Shown: positions 1 to 7,429, counted from the stretch's first letter. The stretch: 31,621 nucleotides of DNA from JAGXLP01 sp964649445 (GCA_964649445.1 CAZYPS010000012.1:1-31621); one strand, 5' to 3'. Made by a program: numbers and translations. Notes: generated by a model not told the origin, from the sequence alone.

Positions 1-851
1 TAAGTCCGTTTCTCATCCCCCAGTTAATGCCGAACGCGGCAGCGGCTCAGGTCTCTATAGAGTTCGGGTTCGGCGGACCTAATTACGGCGCCGTATCTGC
101 CTGTGCGAGTGGCGCCCACGCGATCGGTCAGGCAATTGACGAACTTAGGCTAAATAAAGCCGACATGATGGTTGTAGGGGGAGTAGAAGCTCCCCTGCTG
201 GAGATAGCTTACGCAGGTTTCGACAAGATAAAGGCATTGTCAACGAGAAACGACGAACCGGAAAAAGCTTCCCGACCGTTCGACAGGAATCGAGATGGAT
301 TCGTAATGGGTGAAGGTGCCGGGATGCTGATTCTGGAGACGGAGGACAGCCTGGCGGACAGAGGTGTGGAACCTTACGCCGAGATCATGGGGGTTGGCAA
401 GACGGCTGATGCTCATCACGTGACAGCTCCTCGTGAGGATGGAGCCGGGGCGAAGGAAGCCATGGCTCGCGCGTTAGACGAGGCCGGTCTAGAGCCGGAG
501 GCCGTCGATTACGTGAATGCTCACGGAACCAGCACTCAGCTAAATGATAAGATGGAAACGAACGCTATTAAGTCACTTCTGGGCGAAAGGGCTTACGAAA
601 TTCCCGTTTCGTCGAACAAATCGCAGTTTGGCCACCTTGTGGGGGCTGCCGGATCCGTCGAGGCGATAAATACTTCCCTGTCGTTGAAAGAAAGTTTTGT
701 ACCGCCGACGATAAACTACGAGAACCCTGACAGCGAGTGCGATCTTGATTACGTGCCGAACGAAGGCAGGCAGGAAGATATCCAGGTGGCGCTTTCGAAT
801 TCGTTTAGGTTTGCGGGTCAATACGCCTCGGTCCTGATAAGAAAGGTTTGA
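1..851 (+). CDS. fabF: 3-oxoacyl-ACP synthase II (KAS II), 5' end cut by window
   Basis: Condensing enzyme of fatty acid elongation (malonyl-ACP plus acyl-ACP gives 3-oxoacyl-ACP), cytosolic. The reading frame is open from base 3, and the residues before the first Met (SPFLIPQL) match the KAS II family, so the gene begins before the window and the ATG at 27 is internal. About 282 C-terminal residues are present. The Cys-His-His triad is visible: nucleophile Cys in SACASG (codon 102-104), His in NAHGTST (522-524) and His in KSQFGHLVGAAG (633-635), with the Lys five residues before the second His. The tail PDSECDLDYVPN is typical. The C-terminal gating loop is unusual: family consensus NSFGFGGxN reads NSFRFAGQY here. 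The gene converges on pgk. FabB or a polyketide-type ketosynthase is possible, but KAS II fits best. Confidence 0.9.
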   Translation, partial: SPFLIPQLMPNAAAAQVSIEFGFGGPNYGAVSACASGAHAIGQAIDELRLNKADMMVVGGVEAPLLEIAYAGFDKIKALSTRNDEPEKASRPFDRNRDGFVMGEGAGMLILETEDSLADRGVEPYAEIMGVGKTADAHHVTAPREDGAGAKEAMARALDEAGLEPEAVDYVNAHGTSTQLNDKMETNAIKSLLGERAYEIPVSSNKSQFGHLVGAAGSVEAINTSLSLKESFVPPTINYENPDSECDLDYVPNEGRQEDIQVALSNSFRFAGQYASVLIRKV

Positions 852-911
852 AAGCAGGGAATGCTCCTGCGTCGCGTTATAAGCCGTACCTTTTTGTTCG
901 ATTCGAGTAAC

Positions 912-998
912 CCCCTTCCCCGCTTACCTGGCAACTGATTTAACCTCTAAGTCATAATAGTAGACAAAATCCCAGCAGTCAGGTAAGCGGGGAAGGGG
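912..998. repeat. 19-bp perfect inverted repeat with 49-nt spacer
   Basis: The left arm at 912-930 (CCCCTTCCCCGCTTACCTG) is the exact reverse complement of the right arm at 980-998. The repeat lies between the convergent fabF and pgk genes, just before a copy of the dispersed hairpin repeat. No run of T follows either arm, so it does not look like a classic intrinsic terminator. The heptamer GTTCGAT occurs at 896-902 and again at 998-1004. It could be a MITE-like remnant or an mRNA 3'-end stabiliser. Confidence 0.75.
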
Positions 999-1007
999 TT
1001 CGATAAA

Positions 1008-1118
1008 ACGTGAATCCCCTACTGGATGGTCTATCCCACGAATCGCCGGGGCATGGGAACCCTTCCAGTAGTCCGATCCGTCGACTTTCACCAGCAGGCC
1101 GGGCTCTCATGCCCGGCC
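1008..1118. repeat. Dispersed palindromic repeat, copy A
   Basis: The copy begins with ACGTGAAT (1008-1015), holds an 18-nt core at 1041-1058 (AATCGCCGGGGCATGGGA) identical to 5570-5587, and ends in a perfect 8-bp GC hairpin, GGCCGGGC (1097-1104) with GCCCGGCC (1111-1118) and loop TCTCAT. A second stem, CTACTGGA (1019-1026) with TCCAGTAG (1064-1071), brackets the core. It is related to 5565-5775 and lies between convergent genes in both cases. No T tract follows, so its role is unknown. Confidence 0.7.
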
Positions 1119-1145
1119 GACAGGAACTCAGGACTATGCAGCTCG

Positions 1146-2351
1146 TTATTCGTTTTTTACCTTTAGAATCTCCAGTGCGGGGAGTTCTTTGCCTCTGAGG
1201 AAGCCAAGGCAGGCTCCGCCCCCCGTCGAGACGTGATCCATCTCGTCCGCCAGACCAAACTGCTTGATCGCTGCTCCAGTTTCTCCCCCGCCGATAATCC
1301 TGTAGCCGGAACTGTCGGCTACCGCCTGTGCGACCTCTTTAGTTCCTGCCTGGAAGGGCTGAAGTTCGAAGCCACCGAGAGGCCCTGCCCAGACCAGCGT
1401 TTCTGCTTCTTCGACTTCGTTGCTGTAGTTCTCAATCGTTGCCGGACCTATGTCTATTCCCATCCAGTCGGGCGGTATCTTCGTCGCGTCCACAGTTTTA
1501 ACCTCTCCGTCGGCACTGAATTCCTTTGATACCTTTGCGTCCACCGGCAGGAGGACTTCGGTATTCCTGTCTTCCTTTACCTTGTCGAGGAATTCTCGTA
1601 CGTCGTCTACCATCGATTCCTCAATCAGAGAATCGCCAACCAAATGTCCCTGAGCGTGCAGGAAGGTGAATGCCAGAGCTCCGCCGATTAAGAACTTGTC
1701 GACTCTTTCTACCATGTCCCAGAGGGCACCGATTTTGCTGGAAGCCTTTTTACCTCCGATGATTGCTACAAATGGGTGATCCGGGTCTTTGACTGCCGGT
1801 GTAAGCCCTTCAATTTCCTTTAGAATTAATTTTCCCGCTGCCGAAGGAAGTTTGGTGGCAACGCCGTAGTTCGAGCTGTGCTTTCTGTGGACCATGCCGA
1901 ATGCGTCGCTGACGAAGAAGTCAGCAAGCTCGCTCAGTTTCTCGACAAATTCCTCGCCTTTCCCTTTTTCGCCGGAATAGAACCGGGTATTTTCCAGGAG
2001 GATTATGCTCCCCGATTCCATTTCTTCAACTTCACCTTTTACTTCCGGCCCGATAGTGTCGTCCAGTTTCTTTACGTCGACGTCCACGAGCTCGGATAAC
2101 CTTTCCCCCACCGGGTCCAGTCTGAGTTCTTCCGTCACTTCGCCACCCGGTCTGCCGAGATGGCTGGTTAAGATAACTTTCGCGTTAGCATCTGTGAGGT
2201 AATTGATGGTCGGCAGAGCACTCTTTATTCTGTTGTCGTCTGCTACCTTGCCGTCTTCGAGTGGCACGTTGAAATCAACCCGAACGAGCACTCTCTTGTC
2301 TTGAAGTGGTAAATCTTCCATCGTTCTATACTGTGATGTTGGATCTATCAT
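1146..2351 (-). CDS. pgk: Phosphoglycerate kinase
   Basis: Glycolytic and gluconeogenic enzyme, cytosolic: 1,3-bisphosphoglycerate plus ADP gives 3-phosphoglycerate plus ATP. The frame is open back to 2459, but I place the start at ATG 2351 because an AAAGGAGGG ribosome site sits just before it and the protein then has 401 residues, normal for the family, starting MIDPTSQYRTMEDLP. Visible motifs are RVDFNVPLEDG (substrate Asp and Arg), LTSHLGRPGG, LLENTRFYSGE, SDAFGMVHRKHSSN and the C-terminal STGGGACLGFL. The nucleotide-site motif usually written GGGD(S/T) reads GGGET, an Asp-to-Glu change at the Mg-nucleotide residue. No gap or other triose-phase glycolysis gene is adjacent. It converges on fabF across a repeat-bearing gap. 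Confidence 0.95.
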   Translation of the reverse strand: MIDPTSQYRTMEDLPLQDKRVLVRVDFNVPLEDGKVADDNRIKSALPTINYLTDANAKVILTSHLGRPGGEVTEELRLDPVGERLSELVDVDVKKLDDTIGPEVKGEVEEMESGSIILLENTRFYSGEKGKGEEFVEKLSELADFFVSDAFGMVHRKHSSNYGVATKLPSAAGKLILKEIEGLTPAVKDPDHPFVAIIGGKKASSKIGALWDMVERVDKFLIGGALAFTFLHAQGHLVGDSLIEESMVDDVREFLDKVKEDRNTEVLLPVDAKVSKEFSADGEVKTVDATKIPPDWMGIDIGPATIENYSNEVEEAETLVWAGPLGGFELQPFQAGTKEVAQAVADSSGYRIIGGGETGAAIKQFGLADEMDHVSTGGGACLGFLRGKELPALEILKVKNE

Positions 2352-2789
2352 GTTCCCTCCTTTTGTGTGAATTAATTCGCAACTATACTTCCACCGGAAA
2401 TTGATTGTTCTATAATTAAATTCTTTCCCAGTAAAACCTCTTACTCGGGTCTCCCACAATATATAGTCTGGTTTAACTATCGGCCATTTTTCAAAAAAGT
2501 TTCAGAAGAAGTCAGGCCTCTTTGGTTCTCAGACAGAAGCAACTGGAGTTTCCACACTCCAGCGGTTGGTTAAATAACTAGGTCCGGCTAACCGGCAATC
2601 GACAGCATAATTTTAACACAACTGCGCCGGTCGGCTCAACGGTTTTTAATTTGGAAAGGAATTGTTGGGCTGGAATCCCCTGGCCGGTCAGTAAGAGTCA
2701 AAGTTTTCGGGGATGTTTGTTCAGGCACTGCAGGGGCCCTATAATCTAGGACAGTTCGGTGATAAAACCAACGAGAGGGGACCTTTTAA
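2352..2789. other. Divergent intergenic region, pgk / LolA-like gene
   Basis: This is 438 bases without a supportable gene. It holds the pgk ribosome site, a perfect 7-bp hairpin CTGGAGT (2543-2549) with ACTCCAG (2556-2562), several short GC-rich imperfect palindromes around 2581-2645, and the promoter before the LolA-like gene. I could not find a convincing promoter for pgk. Confidence 0.5.
2717..2745 (+). promoter_or_regulatory. Sigma70-type promoter for LolA-like gene and glmS
   Basis: TTGTTC at 2717-2722, a 17-bp spacer and a perfect TATAAT at 2740-2745. Transcription would begin near 2752, leaving a leader of about 38 nt before the ATG at 2790. Confidence 0.55.
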
Positions 2790-3605
2790 ATGAACAGTAA
2801 TTATATTTCATTAATTCAATTTTTTCTGGTTCTCTTCCTCGTCCTCGGCCTGGCGAACCTCACCGGGGTTATGGCCGGGGAAGGAATACGGGATACGGAT
2901 GAGTTTATAGAGAGGCTGGAGGAGGAGTACCCCGAGATCGACGATTTCTCGGCTCGGTTGACTATATCGGGACTCGACCCTCCTTTACGGGTGGAGGTTC
3001 AGGCTATTTCCGAGCCTCGAATTCTTCGGGTCGAGTACCTGTCCCCTCCCGAGTTGAAAGGGCAGTTCTTTCTCCTGGAAGAGGACTTCCTCTACCAGTT
3101 TATGCCGGCTCAGAACCTGGTAATTAAGAAAGATTTGAATCAATCAAATATACCGGTTGAAGCTGCGAACCTGACCCCGGATTACCTGCTGGAACTGGTG
3201 CGGTCCGAGGAGCTGGAAGTCGATCTCGTGAGTAAACCAGGGGAGCTTTATTTTCCCTGGGAGGGGGAAGACGTGCTTGAATTTAAGATGACGGCATCGT
3301 GGCTGGAGGGAAAAAATGACTCTAATTCTGATTCCGATGGGGGTTTGACCACGCCCGTCTCGTTTGGTTCCGGAGGAGATAATTACGTTCTGGAAGTCGT
3401 TCCGAGAGAAGAAGGTTATCAGTTTGCCCGTCAAATTATTAAATTCAACCCGGATAATTTACTTCCGCGAGAGCTTATCACCTACCTCAAGAACGAGGAA
3501 AAGGAGCCGGTCCGGACGGATGTTGACGAGGTGGGGACTAATCTCGGACTCGATCGGGAAGATCTCACTGAATTACCGGAAGACGCAGAAGTTATAGAGG
3601 ACTAA
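2790..3605 (+). CDS. LolA-like periplasmic protein (outer membrane lipoprotein-sorting type)
   Basis: Secreted 271-residue protein. The N-terminus is a signal peptide (hydrophobic residues about 7-25, likely cleavage after GVMA at 29) without a lipobox Cys, so it should be soluble in the periplasm. The segment VEYLSPPELKGQFFLLEEDFLYQFMPAQNLVIK resembles the strand-turn pattern of COG2834/LolA-like proteins, which share a half-barrel fold binding lipid or acyl chains. A low-complexity Asn/Ser/Asp linker near residues 176-184 interrupts the domain, and the C-terminus is acidic. Proteins of this type often work with MMPL/RND exporters such as the one at 14144, but here the two genes are far apart. 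The ribosome site is GAGAGGGG. glmS follows after 21 nt, so they are probably cotranscribed. The family is likely, the ligand unknown. Confidence 0.6.
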   Translation: MNSNYISLIQFFLVLFLVLGLANLTGVMAGEGIRDTDEFIERLEEEYPEIDDFSARLTISGLDPPLRVEVQAISEPRILRVEYLSPPELKGQFFLLEEDFLYQFMPAQNLVIKKDLNQSNIPVEAANLTPDYLLELVRSEELEVDLVSKPGELYFPWEGEDVLEFKMTASWLEGKNDSNSDSDGGLTTPVSFGSGGDNYVLEVVPREEGYQFARQIIKFNPDNLLPRELITYLKNEEKEPVRTDVDEVGTNLGLDREDLTELPEDAEVIED

Positions 3606-3626
3606 TCTGGGGAGAAGGAGGGTTTT

Positions 3627-5453
3627 ATGTGTGGCATCATCGGTTACCGGGGAGAGAGAGAAGCTCAACCAGTTATCCTGAGTGGTCTTAAGAAACTCGA
3701 GTACAGGGGATACGATTCGGCCGGGGTCGCGATAATCGGAGAGGACGGACTGGGAGTGGAGAAAATGGAAGGTAAGATCGCCCGGTTGGAGGATGCCCTG
3801 ATTAAATCCCCAAAGCAGGGCAACCTCGGAATCGGTCATACGAGGTGGGCAACGCACGGCGAGCCCAATGACGTAAACGCCCATCCCCATCAAGGTTGTA
3901 CCGATAAATACGGTCTGGTCCATAACGGTATAATTGAGAACCATCGGGAACTGCGAAGGAAGCTGGAGGCGAGAGGGCACGAGTTCACTTCCGACACGGA
4001 TACGGAAGTGCTTATTCATTTGATAGAAGAACAGGAGGGCTCGCTGGAAGAGAAAGTTAGGTCAACCCTGGCTGATGACGTTCAAGGTTCTTTTGCAATC
4101 GGAGTTGTGAGTAACGAGGAGCCTGACAAGATAGTTGGTGCTCGGAAGGGTAGCCCTCTGGTAGTGGGTTCCACCGAGTCCGAACAGTTCATTGCTTCGG
4201 ATATTCCTGCGATATTAGATTATACGAGTGAAATCATCTACCTGGAGGACTCTCAGGTTGTCACCATATCCGGCTCGGGAATAGAAATTACGGATTTTGA
4301 AGGCAACCCGGTCGAACCCGAGCCGAGGACGATAGATTGGGACCCCGTAGCAGCCCAGAAAGAAGGATACAGACACTTCATGCTGAAGGAGATAAACGAA
4401 CAACCCCAGGCCGTGGCAGATACCTTGAGAGGAAGGAACTTCGCCGAAGGTGGACTCAGAATGGACGAAGGCGAGCTAAGGGAAGAAGACGTTGCCGGGG
4501 CGGATAAGATATTTATCGTGGCCTGCGGGACTTCGTCTTACGCGGGTAGAGTTGCGAAATACGTATGGGAGGAGTACCTTGATATCCCGATAGAAGTGGA
4601 GATCGGCTCGGAATTCCGATACAGGAATCCTCCTCTGGACGAGAATTCCCTCGTAATTGGTATAACCCAATCGGGAGAGACGGCCGATACCCTGGCAGGA
4701 CTGGAAAAAGCTCGGGAGAGCGGCGCTACTATTGCTTCCGTCGTAAATGTTCTGGGGTCTACTGTTACGAGGAGGTCCGATGCCGTCCTTTATACTCACG
4801 CCGGTCCGGAAATCGGAGTCGCTTCCACCAAGGCATTTACCTCTCAACTCATTGCCCTGTCGCTGCTGGGACTAGAAATTGCCCGAATTAAAGGCAAGAT
4901 TACTGACTCGCAGGCCAAAAAAGCGGCGGAAGAATTGAACCGGGCACCGGGTCTGCTTCGGGGCCAGCTTGAGAACGTGGATCGGATAAAGGAACTTGCC
5001 GAGGTTTTCTACGAGAAGAACAATTTCCTGTTCCTGGGCCGGGATGTCCTGTATCCCGTGGCCCTTGAAGGGGCACTAAAACTGAAGGAGATTTCTTACA
5101 TACACGCCGAGGGTTACCCGGCGGGTGAGCTAAAACACGGACCAATTGCTCTTATCGACGAAAATATGCCCGTAGTGGCCCTAATAACGAAGAATTCCGT
5201 TTACGACAAGGTATACTCCAATATCGAAGAAGTTCGAGCCAGGAAAGGTAAAGTAATCGTGTTTACTGACGAACTAACCGAAGATACGAAAAGCATTGCC
5301 GACGAGCTGATCCACCTGCCCCGAACAGAAAAGAGATTGACCCCGCTCATATTTACCATTCCCCTCCAACTTCTGGCCTATCACATCGCCGTTCTGCGGG
5401 GAACTGACGTGGACCAGCCGCGGAATCTGGCCAAGAGTGTTACGGTGGAGTGA
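3627..5453 (+). CDS. glmS: Glutamine-fructose-6-phosphate aminotransferase (isomerizing)
   Basis: Makes glucosamine-6-phosphate from fructose-6-phosphate and glutamine, the first step to UDP-GlcNAc for peptidoglycan and lipopolysaccharide; cytosolic. The length of 608 residues is typical. The N-terminal glutaminase starts MCGIIGYRG with the nucleophile Cys2, then GHTRWATHG and HNGIIEN. Two sugar isomerase (SIS) domains follow, with ACGTSSYAG, TQSGETADT, STKAFTSQ and EGYPAGELKHGPIALI, and the C-terminus RNLAKSVTVE closes the active site. A strong AAGGAGGG ribosome site precedes the ATG. It lies 21 nt after the LolA-like gene. There is no room for a glmS ribozyme in that gap, so regulation by that route is not supported here. 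Confidence 0.97.
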   Translation: MCGIIGYRGEREAQPVILSGLKKLEYRGYDSAGVAIIGEDGLGVEKMEGKIARLEDALIKSPKQGNLGIGHTRWATHGEPNDVNAHPHQGCTDKYGLVHNGIIENHRELRRKLEARGHEFTSDTDTEVLIHLIEEQEGSLEEKVRSTLADDVQGSFAIGVVSNEEPDKIVGARKGSPLVVGSTESEQFIASDIPAILDYTSEIIYLEDSQVVTISGSGIEITDFEGNPVEPEPRTIDWDPVAAQKEGYRHFMLKEINEQPQAVADTLRGRNFAEGGLRMDEGELREEDVAGADKIFIVACGTSSYAGRVAKYVWEEYLDIPIEVEIGSEFRYRNPPLDENSLVIGITQSGETADTLAGLEKARESGATIASVVNVLGSTVTRRSDAVLYTHAGPEIGVASTKAFTSQLIALSLLGLEIARIKGKITDSQAKKAAEELNRAPGLLRGQLENVDRIKELAEVFYEKNNFLFLGRDVLYPVALEGALKLKEISYIHAEGYPAGELKHGPIALIDENMPVVALITKNSVYDKVYSNIEEVRARKGKVIVFTDELTEDTKSIADELIHLPRTEKRLTPLIFTIPLQLLAYHIAVLRGTDVDQPRNLAKSVTVE

Positions 5454-5480
5454 GGGGCGTAGTATCGTGAGCAACCGACC

Positions 5481-5546
5481 GGAGCCCCGGCCTCTACATT
5501 TTAATATGGAGGGCTAAAGCCTTCCTCTACGAAAGGCTGGTTTTTT
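5481..5546. repeat. Dispersed repeat, unit 1 (GGAGCCCCGG ... GGCTAAAGCC)
   Basis: GGAGCCCCGG (5481-5490), 12 nt, then AATATGGAGGGCTAAAGCC from 5503. The same order and the same 12-nt spacing recur in unit 3. The hairpin GGAGGGC (5508-5514), TAAA, GCCTTCC (5519-5525) closes with one G-T pair. The sequence then runs into the glmS terminator-like hairpin. Confidence 0.65.
5518..5546 (+). terminator. Probable glmS terminator
   Basis: Stem AGCCTT (5518-5523) with AAGGCT (5533-5538), a 9-nt loop, GG and then six T at 5541-5546. The left arm overlaps the repeat hairpin at 5508-5525, so the two structures exclude each other. The stem is short, hence moderate confidence. Confidence 0.45.
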
Positions 5547-5564
5547 GTAACGATTTTCTAATAT

Positions 5565-5647
5565 GAGCCAATCGCCGGGGCATGGGAGCCCCGGCTGCTA
5601 TCGTGGTTTTAAAACTCCTCAGCAGGTCCGGCTCCCACTGCCGGACC
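5565..5647. repeat. Dispersed palindromic repeat, copy B (unit 2)
   Basis: Two hairpins in a row: GCCGGGG (5574-5580) with CCCCGGC (5589-5595), and GGTCCGGC (5625-5632) with GCCGGACC (5640-5647). The second occupies the place of the GGCCGGGC/GCCCGGCC hairpin of copy A; the stem bases differ but pairing is kept on both sides. The 18-nt core 5570-5587 is identical to 1041-1058. Confidence 0.75.
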
Positions 5648-5678
5648 GGAACGTTGTACCACAAAGACTTGTGAAATA

Positions 5679-5775
5679 ACGTGAATGTCTTCCCGGAAGG
5701 CTGCATAAGCGAGCCAATTTCCAGGGTATGGGAGCCCCGGATGAAATTCTTCAATATGGAAGGCTAAAGCCTTCC
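5679..5775. repeat. Dispersed palindromic repeat, copy C (unit 3)
   Basis: ACGTGAAT (5679-5686) as in copy A, then a 30-nt block 5711-5740 matching 5565-5594 at 26 of 30 positions, then 12 nt and AATATGGAAGGCTAAAGCC from 5753 as in unit 1. The hairpin GGAAGGC (5758-5764), TAAA, GCCTTCC (5769-5775) is perfect here. Confidence 0.7.
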
Positions 5776-5923
5776 ACTAACTCAAAACCAATAGAACAAC
5801 AAGTTGTTTTCTTGTTTAGCGAAGACCTTAAGGCCTCCAAGGATGCCAAAGAGATGAATGGAGGTTAAAATCTACCGGGACATGCCTTTCTAGGGCGAAC
5901 CGTAAACGTTCCGTTTTGAATAA

Positions 5924-6931
5924 TTAGAACTGATCCAGGAACCGAAGGTCGTTCCGGTAGAATAAGCGGATGTCGTCGATCCCGTACTTTAACATGGCCA
6001 TTCTTTCTACGCCGAGCCCGAGGGCGAAACCCTGATAGGTCTCCGGGTCGTAGTCAACGGCCTCAAGTACGTTAGGGTCAACCATACCGGAGCCCATTAT
6101 CTCCAGCCAATCTTCGCCATCGGGCCGCATTACGTCCACTTCGGCGCTCGGCTCAGTAAAAGGGAAGTAATCCGCCCTGAATCGCATGGAGAATTCAGGG
6201 CCGAAGAACTCCTCGACGAAGGACCTTATTACGTACTTCAGGTTCGCAAAAGTCAGGTTTTCGTCGACCCAGAGGAGCTCGACCTGGTGAAAGACTGGAT
6301 AATGAGTCGCATCAGGAGTGTCTCTCCGGTAGCATTTACCGGGACAGATTATCTTTACTGGAGGTTTCTGGTCCTCCATTTCCCTTATTTGAACCGGAGA
6401 AGTATGAGTCCTGAGGAGATGGTTATCGTCAATGTAAAGTGAATCCCATTCGTCTCGAGCGGGATGTAACTCGGGAATGTTAAGTGCCTCGAAGTTGTAA
6501 TAATCCGACTCAACTTCGGGTCCCAGAGCCAGGGAGAAGCCCATCCGTTTGAAGATCGTCGCAAGTTCGTCGTTTACCTGAGTTATTACGTGCCTTTTGC
6601 CGACTCCACGCCTCCTCCCGGGCAGGGTTACGTCAACCCCTTCCTCTTCTAATTGCTTTTCCTTTTCCCGCTGCTTGAACTTCTCTTTTTTCTCCTCTAT
6701 TTCGTCCTGAAGGAATGACTTCAGCTTATTAATGCCTTTACCGGCCTCTGCCTTGTCTTCGTCGGGAAGTTTCCCTAGCTCGTCGAAAAGCCCCGGAATC
6801 TCCCCGTTTCTCCCCAGGTATTTTACCCGTAAGTCCTCGCACTCCTGAAGCGACTCGGCTTCATCCAGCTTAGTTCTGGATTCCTCTTTCAGATCCTGTA
6901 TTTTATCCAAAAGTTCATCAAGTTGTGACAT
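5924..6931 (-). CDS. pheS: Phenylalanyl-tRNA synthetase alpha subunit
   Basis: Catalytic subunit of the alpha2-beta2 PheRS, charging tRNA-Phe. The length of 335 residues is normal. The N-terminal about 90 residues form the tRNA-binding coiled coil (DELLDKIQDLKEESRTKLDE onward). The class II core follows: SDYYNFEALNIPELHPARD, motif 2 CYRRDTPDATHYPVFHQVE and motif 3 GFALGLGVERMAMLKYGIDDIR, ending NDLRFLDQF. The usual GMVHPNVL reads GMVDPNVL. pheT, which normally follows pheS, is absent: downstream is the repeat-bearing gap and glmS on the other strand. It lies 59 nt after the HU gene and is probably cotranscribed with it. The ribosome site is weak (CGGAG about 8 nt before the ATG). Confidence 0.95.
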   Translation of the reverse strand: MSQLDELLDKIQDLKEESRTKLDEAESLQECEDLRVKYLGRNGEIPGLFDELGKLPDEDKAEAGKGINKLKSFLQDEIEEKKEKFKQREKEKQLEEEGVDVTLPGRRRGVGKRHVITQVNDELATIFKRMGFSLALGPEVESDYYNFEALNIPELHPARDEWDSLYIDDNHLLRTHTSPVQIREMEDQKPPVKIICPGKCYRRDTPDATHYPVFHQVELLWVDENLTFANLKYVIRSFVEEFFGPEFSMRFRADYFPFTEPSAEVDVMRPDGEDWLEIMGSGMVDPNVLEAVDYDPETYQGFALGLGVERMAMLKYGIDDIRLFYRNDLRFLDQF

Positions 6932-6990
6932 CAGGGGTTCTCCGGTTCGGAAAGTACTTATGGTATGAAACTAACGAACTTAAAAAATGC

Positions 6991-7308
6991 CTACTTTTTC
7001 TTGTAACCTTCTCCGTTGTTAGTTGCCTCCAGGTTCTTTTGAACTTTTTCCGTAAAGCCTTTACCCGGCGAAAATTTAGGCGTAACCTTGCTGTCTACGT
7101 TGATTTTTTCGCCCGTCTGAGGATGGCGCTTGACGGTTGATTTCCGGGGATTTGGTTTAAACGTACCAAAGTTCACCAGCCTAACTTCCTCTCCTTTTGC
7201 TACCTCGTCAGTAATGACGTCTACCAGGTGATTCACCATCTCTCGGCATTCCTGCTTGGTACAGTCCGAGTTACGGTAAATGCTGTCTACCAATTCTCCT
7301 TTGTTCAT
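6991..7308 (-). CDS. hup: HU-family DNA-binding protein
   Basis: Small histone-like protein that bends and compacts DNA as a dimer. There are 105 residues, with the family signature LVNFGTFKPNPRK and the beta-arm motif RHPQTGEKI containing the intercalating Pro. The C-terminus carries about 14 extra residues (NLEATNNGEGYKKK) beyond the usual 90. The start is ATG at 7308 behind a strong AAGGAGGTCC ribosome site. It has its own good promoter (7401-7429) and a leader of about 85 nt with a hairpin. pheS follows in the same direction. IHF cannot be excluded on sequence alone, but the single-gene context favours HU. Confidence 0.93.
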   Translation of the reverse strand: MNKGELVDSIYRNSDCTKQECREMVNHLVDVITDEVAKGEEVRLVNFGTFKPNPRKSTVKRHPQTGEKINVDSKVTPKFSPGKGFTEKVQKNLEATNNGEGYKKK

Positions 7309-7331
7309 CTAAGGACCTCCTTTTGATAAAG

Positions 7332-7364
7332 AAACTTAAAAGTTTGCGGGAGATTGACTCTCCC
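7332..7364 (-). promoter_or_regulatory. Paired stems in HU mRNA leader
   Basis: Read on the minus strand, GGGAGA-GTCAA-TCTCCC (7364 to 7348) is a perfect 6-bp hairpin, extendable to 8 bp with a wobble. AAACTT and AAGTTT (7332-7345) form a second A/T-rich palindrome. Both lie between the promoter and the ribosome site of hup. Confidence 0.45.
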
Positions 7365-7400
7365 ACGGTTCTAAAACTTACAATACCATTACAAATCCCA

Positions 7401-7429
7401 ATTCTACGGGGTTCTAGCCAACTTCTCAA
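7401..7429 (-). promoter_or_regulatory. Sigma70-type promoter for hup-pheS
   Basis: On the minus strand TTGAGA (7429-7424), a 17-bp spacer and TAGAAT (7406-7401). Each hexamer has five of six consensus bases, making this one of the best promoters in the window. Expected transcription start is near 7394. Confidence 0.65.

Larger units (their letters stand above)
5454..5923. other. Convergent intergenic region with repeat cluster, glmS / pheS
   Basis: This is 470 bases without a supportable gene, filled by three degenerate units of the dispersed repeat. The decamer GGAGCCCCGG occurs at 5481-5490, 5585-5594 and 5731-5740. An imperfect inverted repeat (5828-5839 with 5859-5868, two-base bulge) and a small stem at 5904-5916 lie on the pheS side. 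Short open frames here read through the repeats and are not credible genes. Confidence 0.7.

Noticed and set aside
885..930. tRNA-like T-loop (TTCGATT) after fabF
   Set aside because: The flanking bases do not form a T stem, and no acceptor or anticodon arm is present.
1010..1198. 62-codon plus-strand frame between fabF and pgk
   Set aside because: It reads through repeat copy A and into the antisense of pgk, has no clear ribosome site and no recognisable product.
2381..2459. Longer N-terminus for phosphoglycerate kinase (start at 2459)
   Set aside because: The extra 36 residues are not family-like, and a strong ribosome site precedes the internal ATG at 2351.
3606..3626. glmS ribozyme/riboswitch upstream of glmS
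   Set aside because: The gap to the previous gene is only 21 nt, far too short for the ribozyme.
5527..5754. 75-codon minus-strand frame behind glmS
   Set aside because: It lies entirely inside repeat units 2 and 3; the reading frame follows the palindromes, not a gene.
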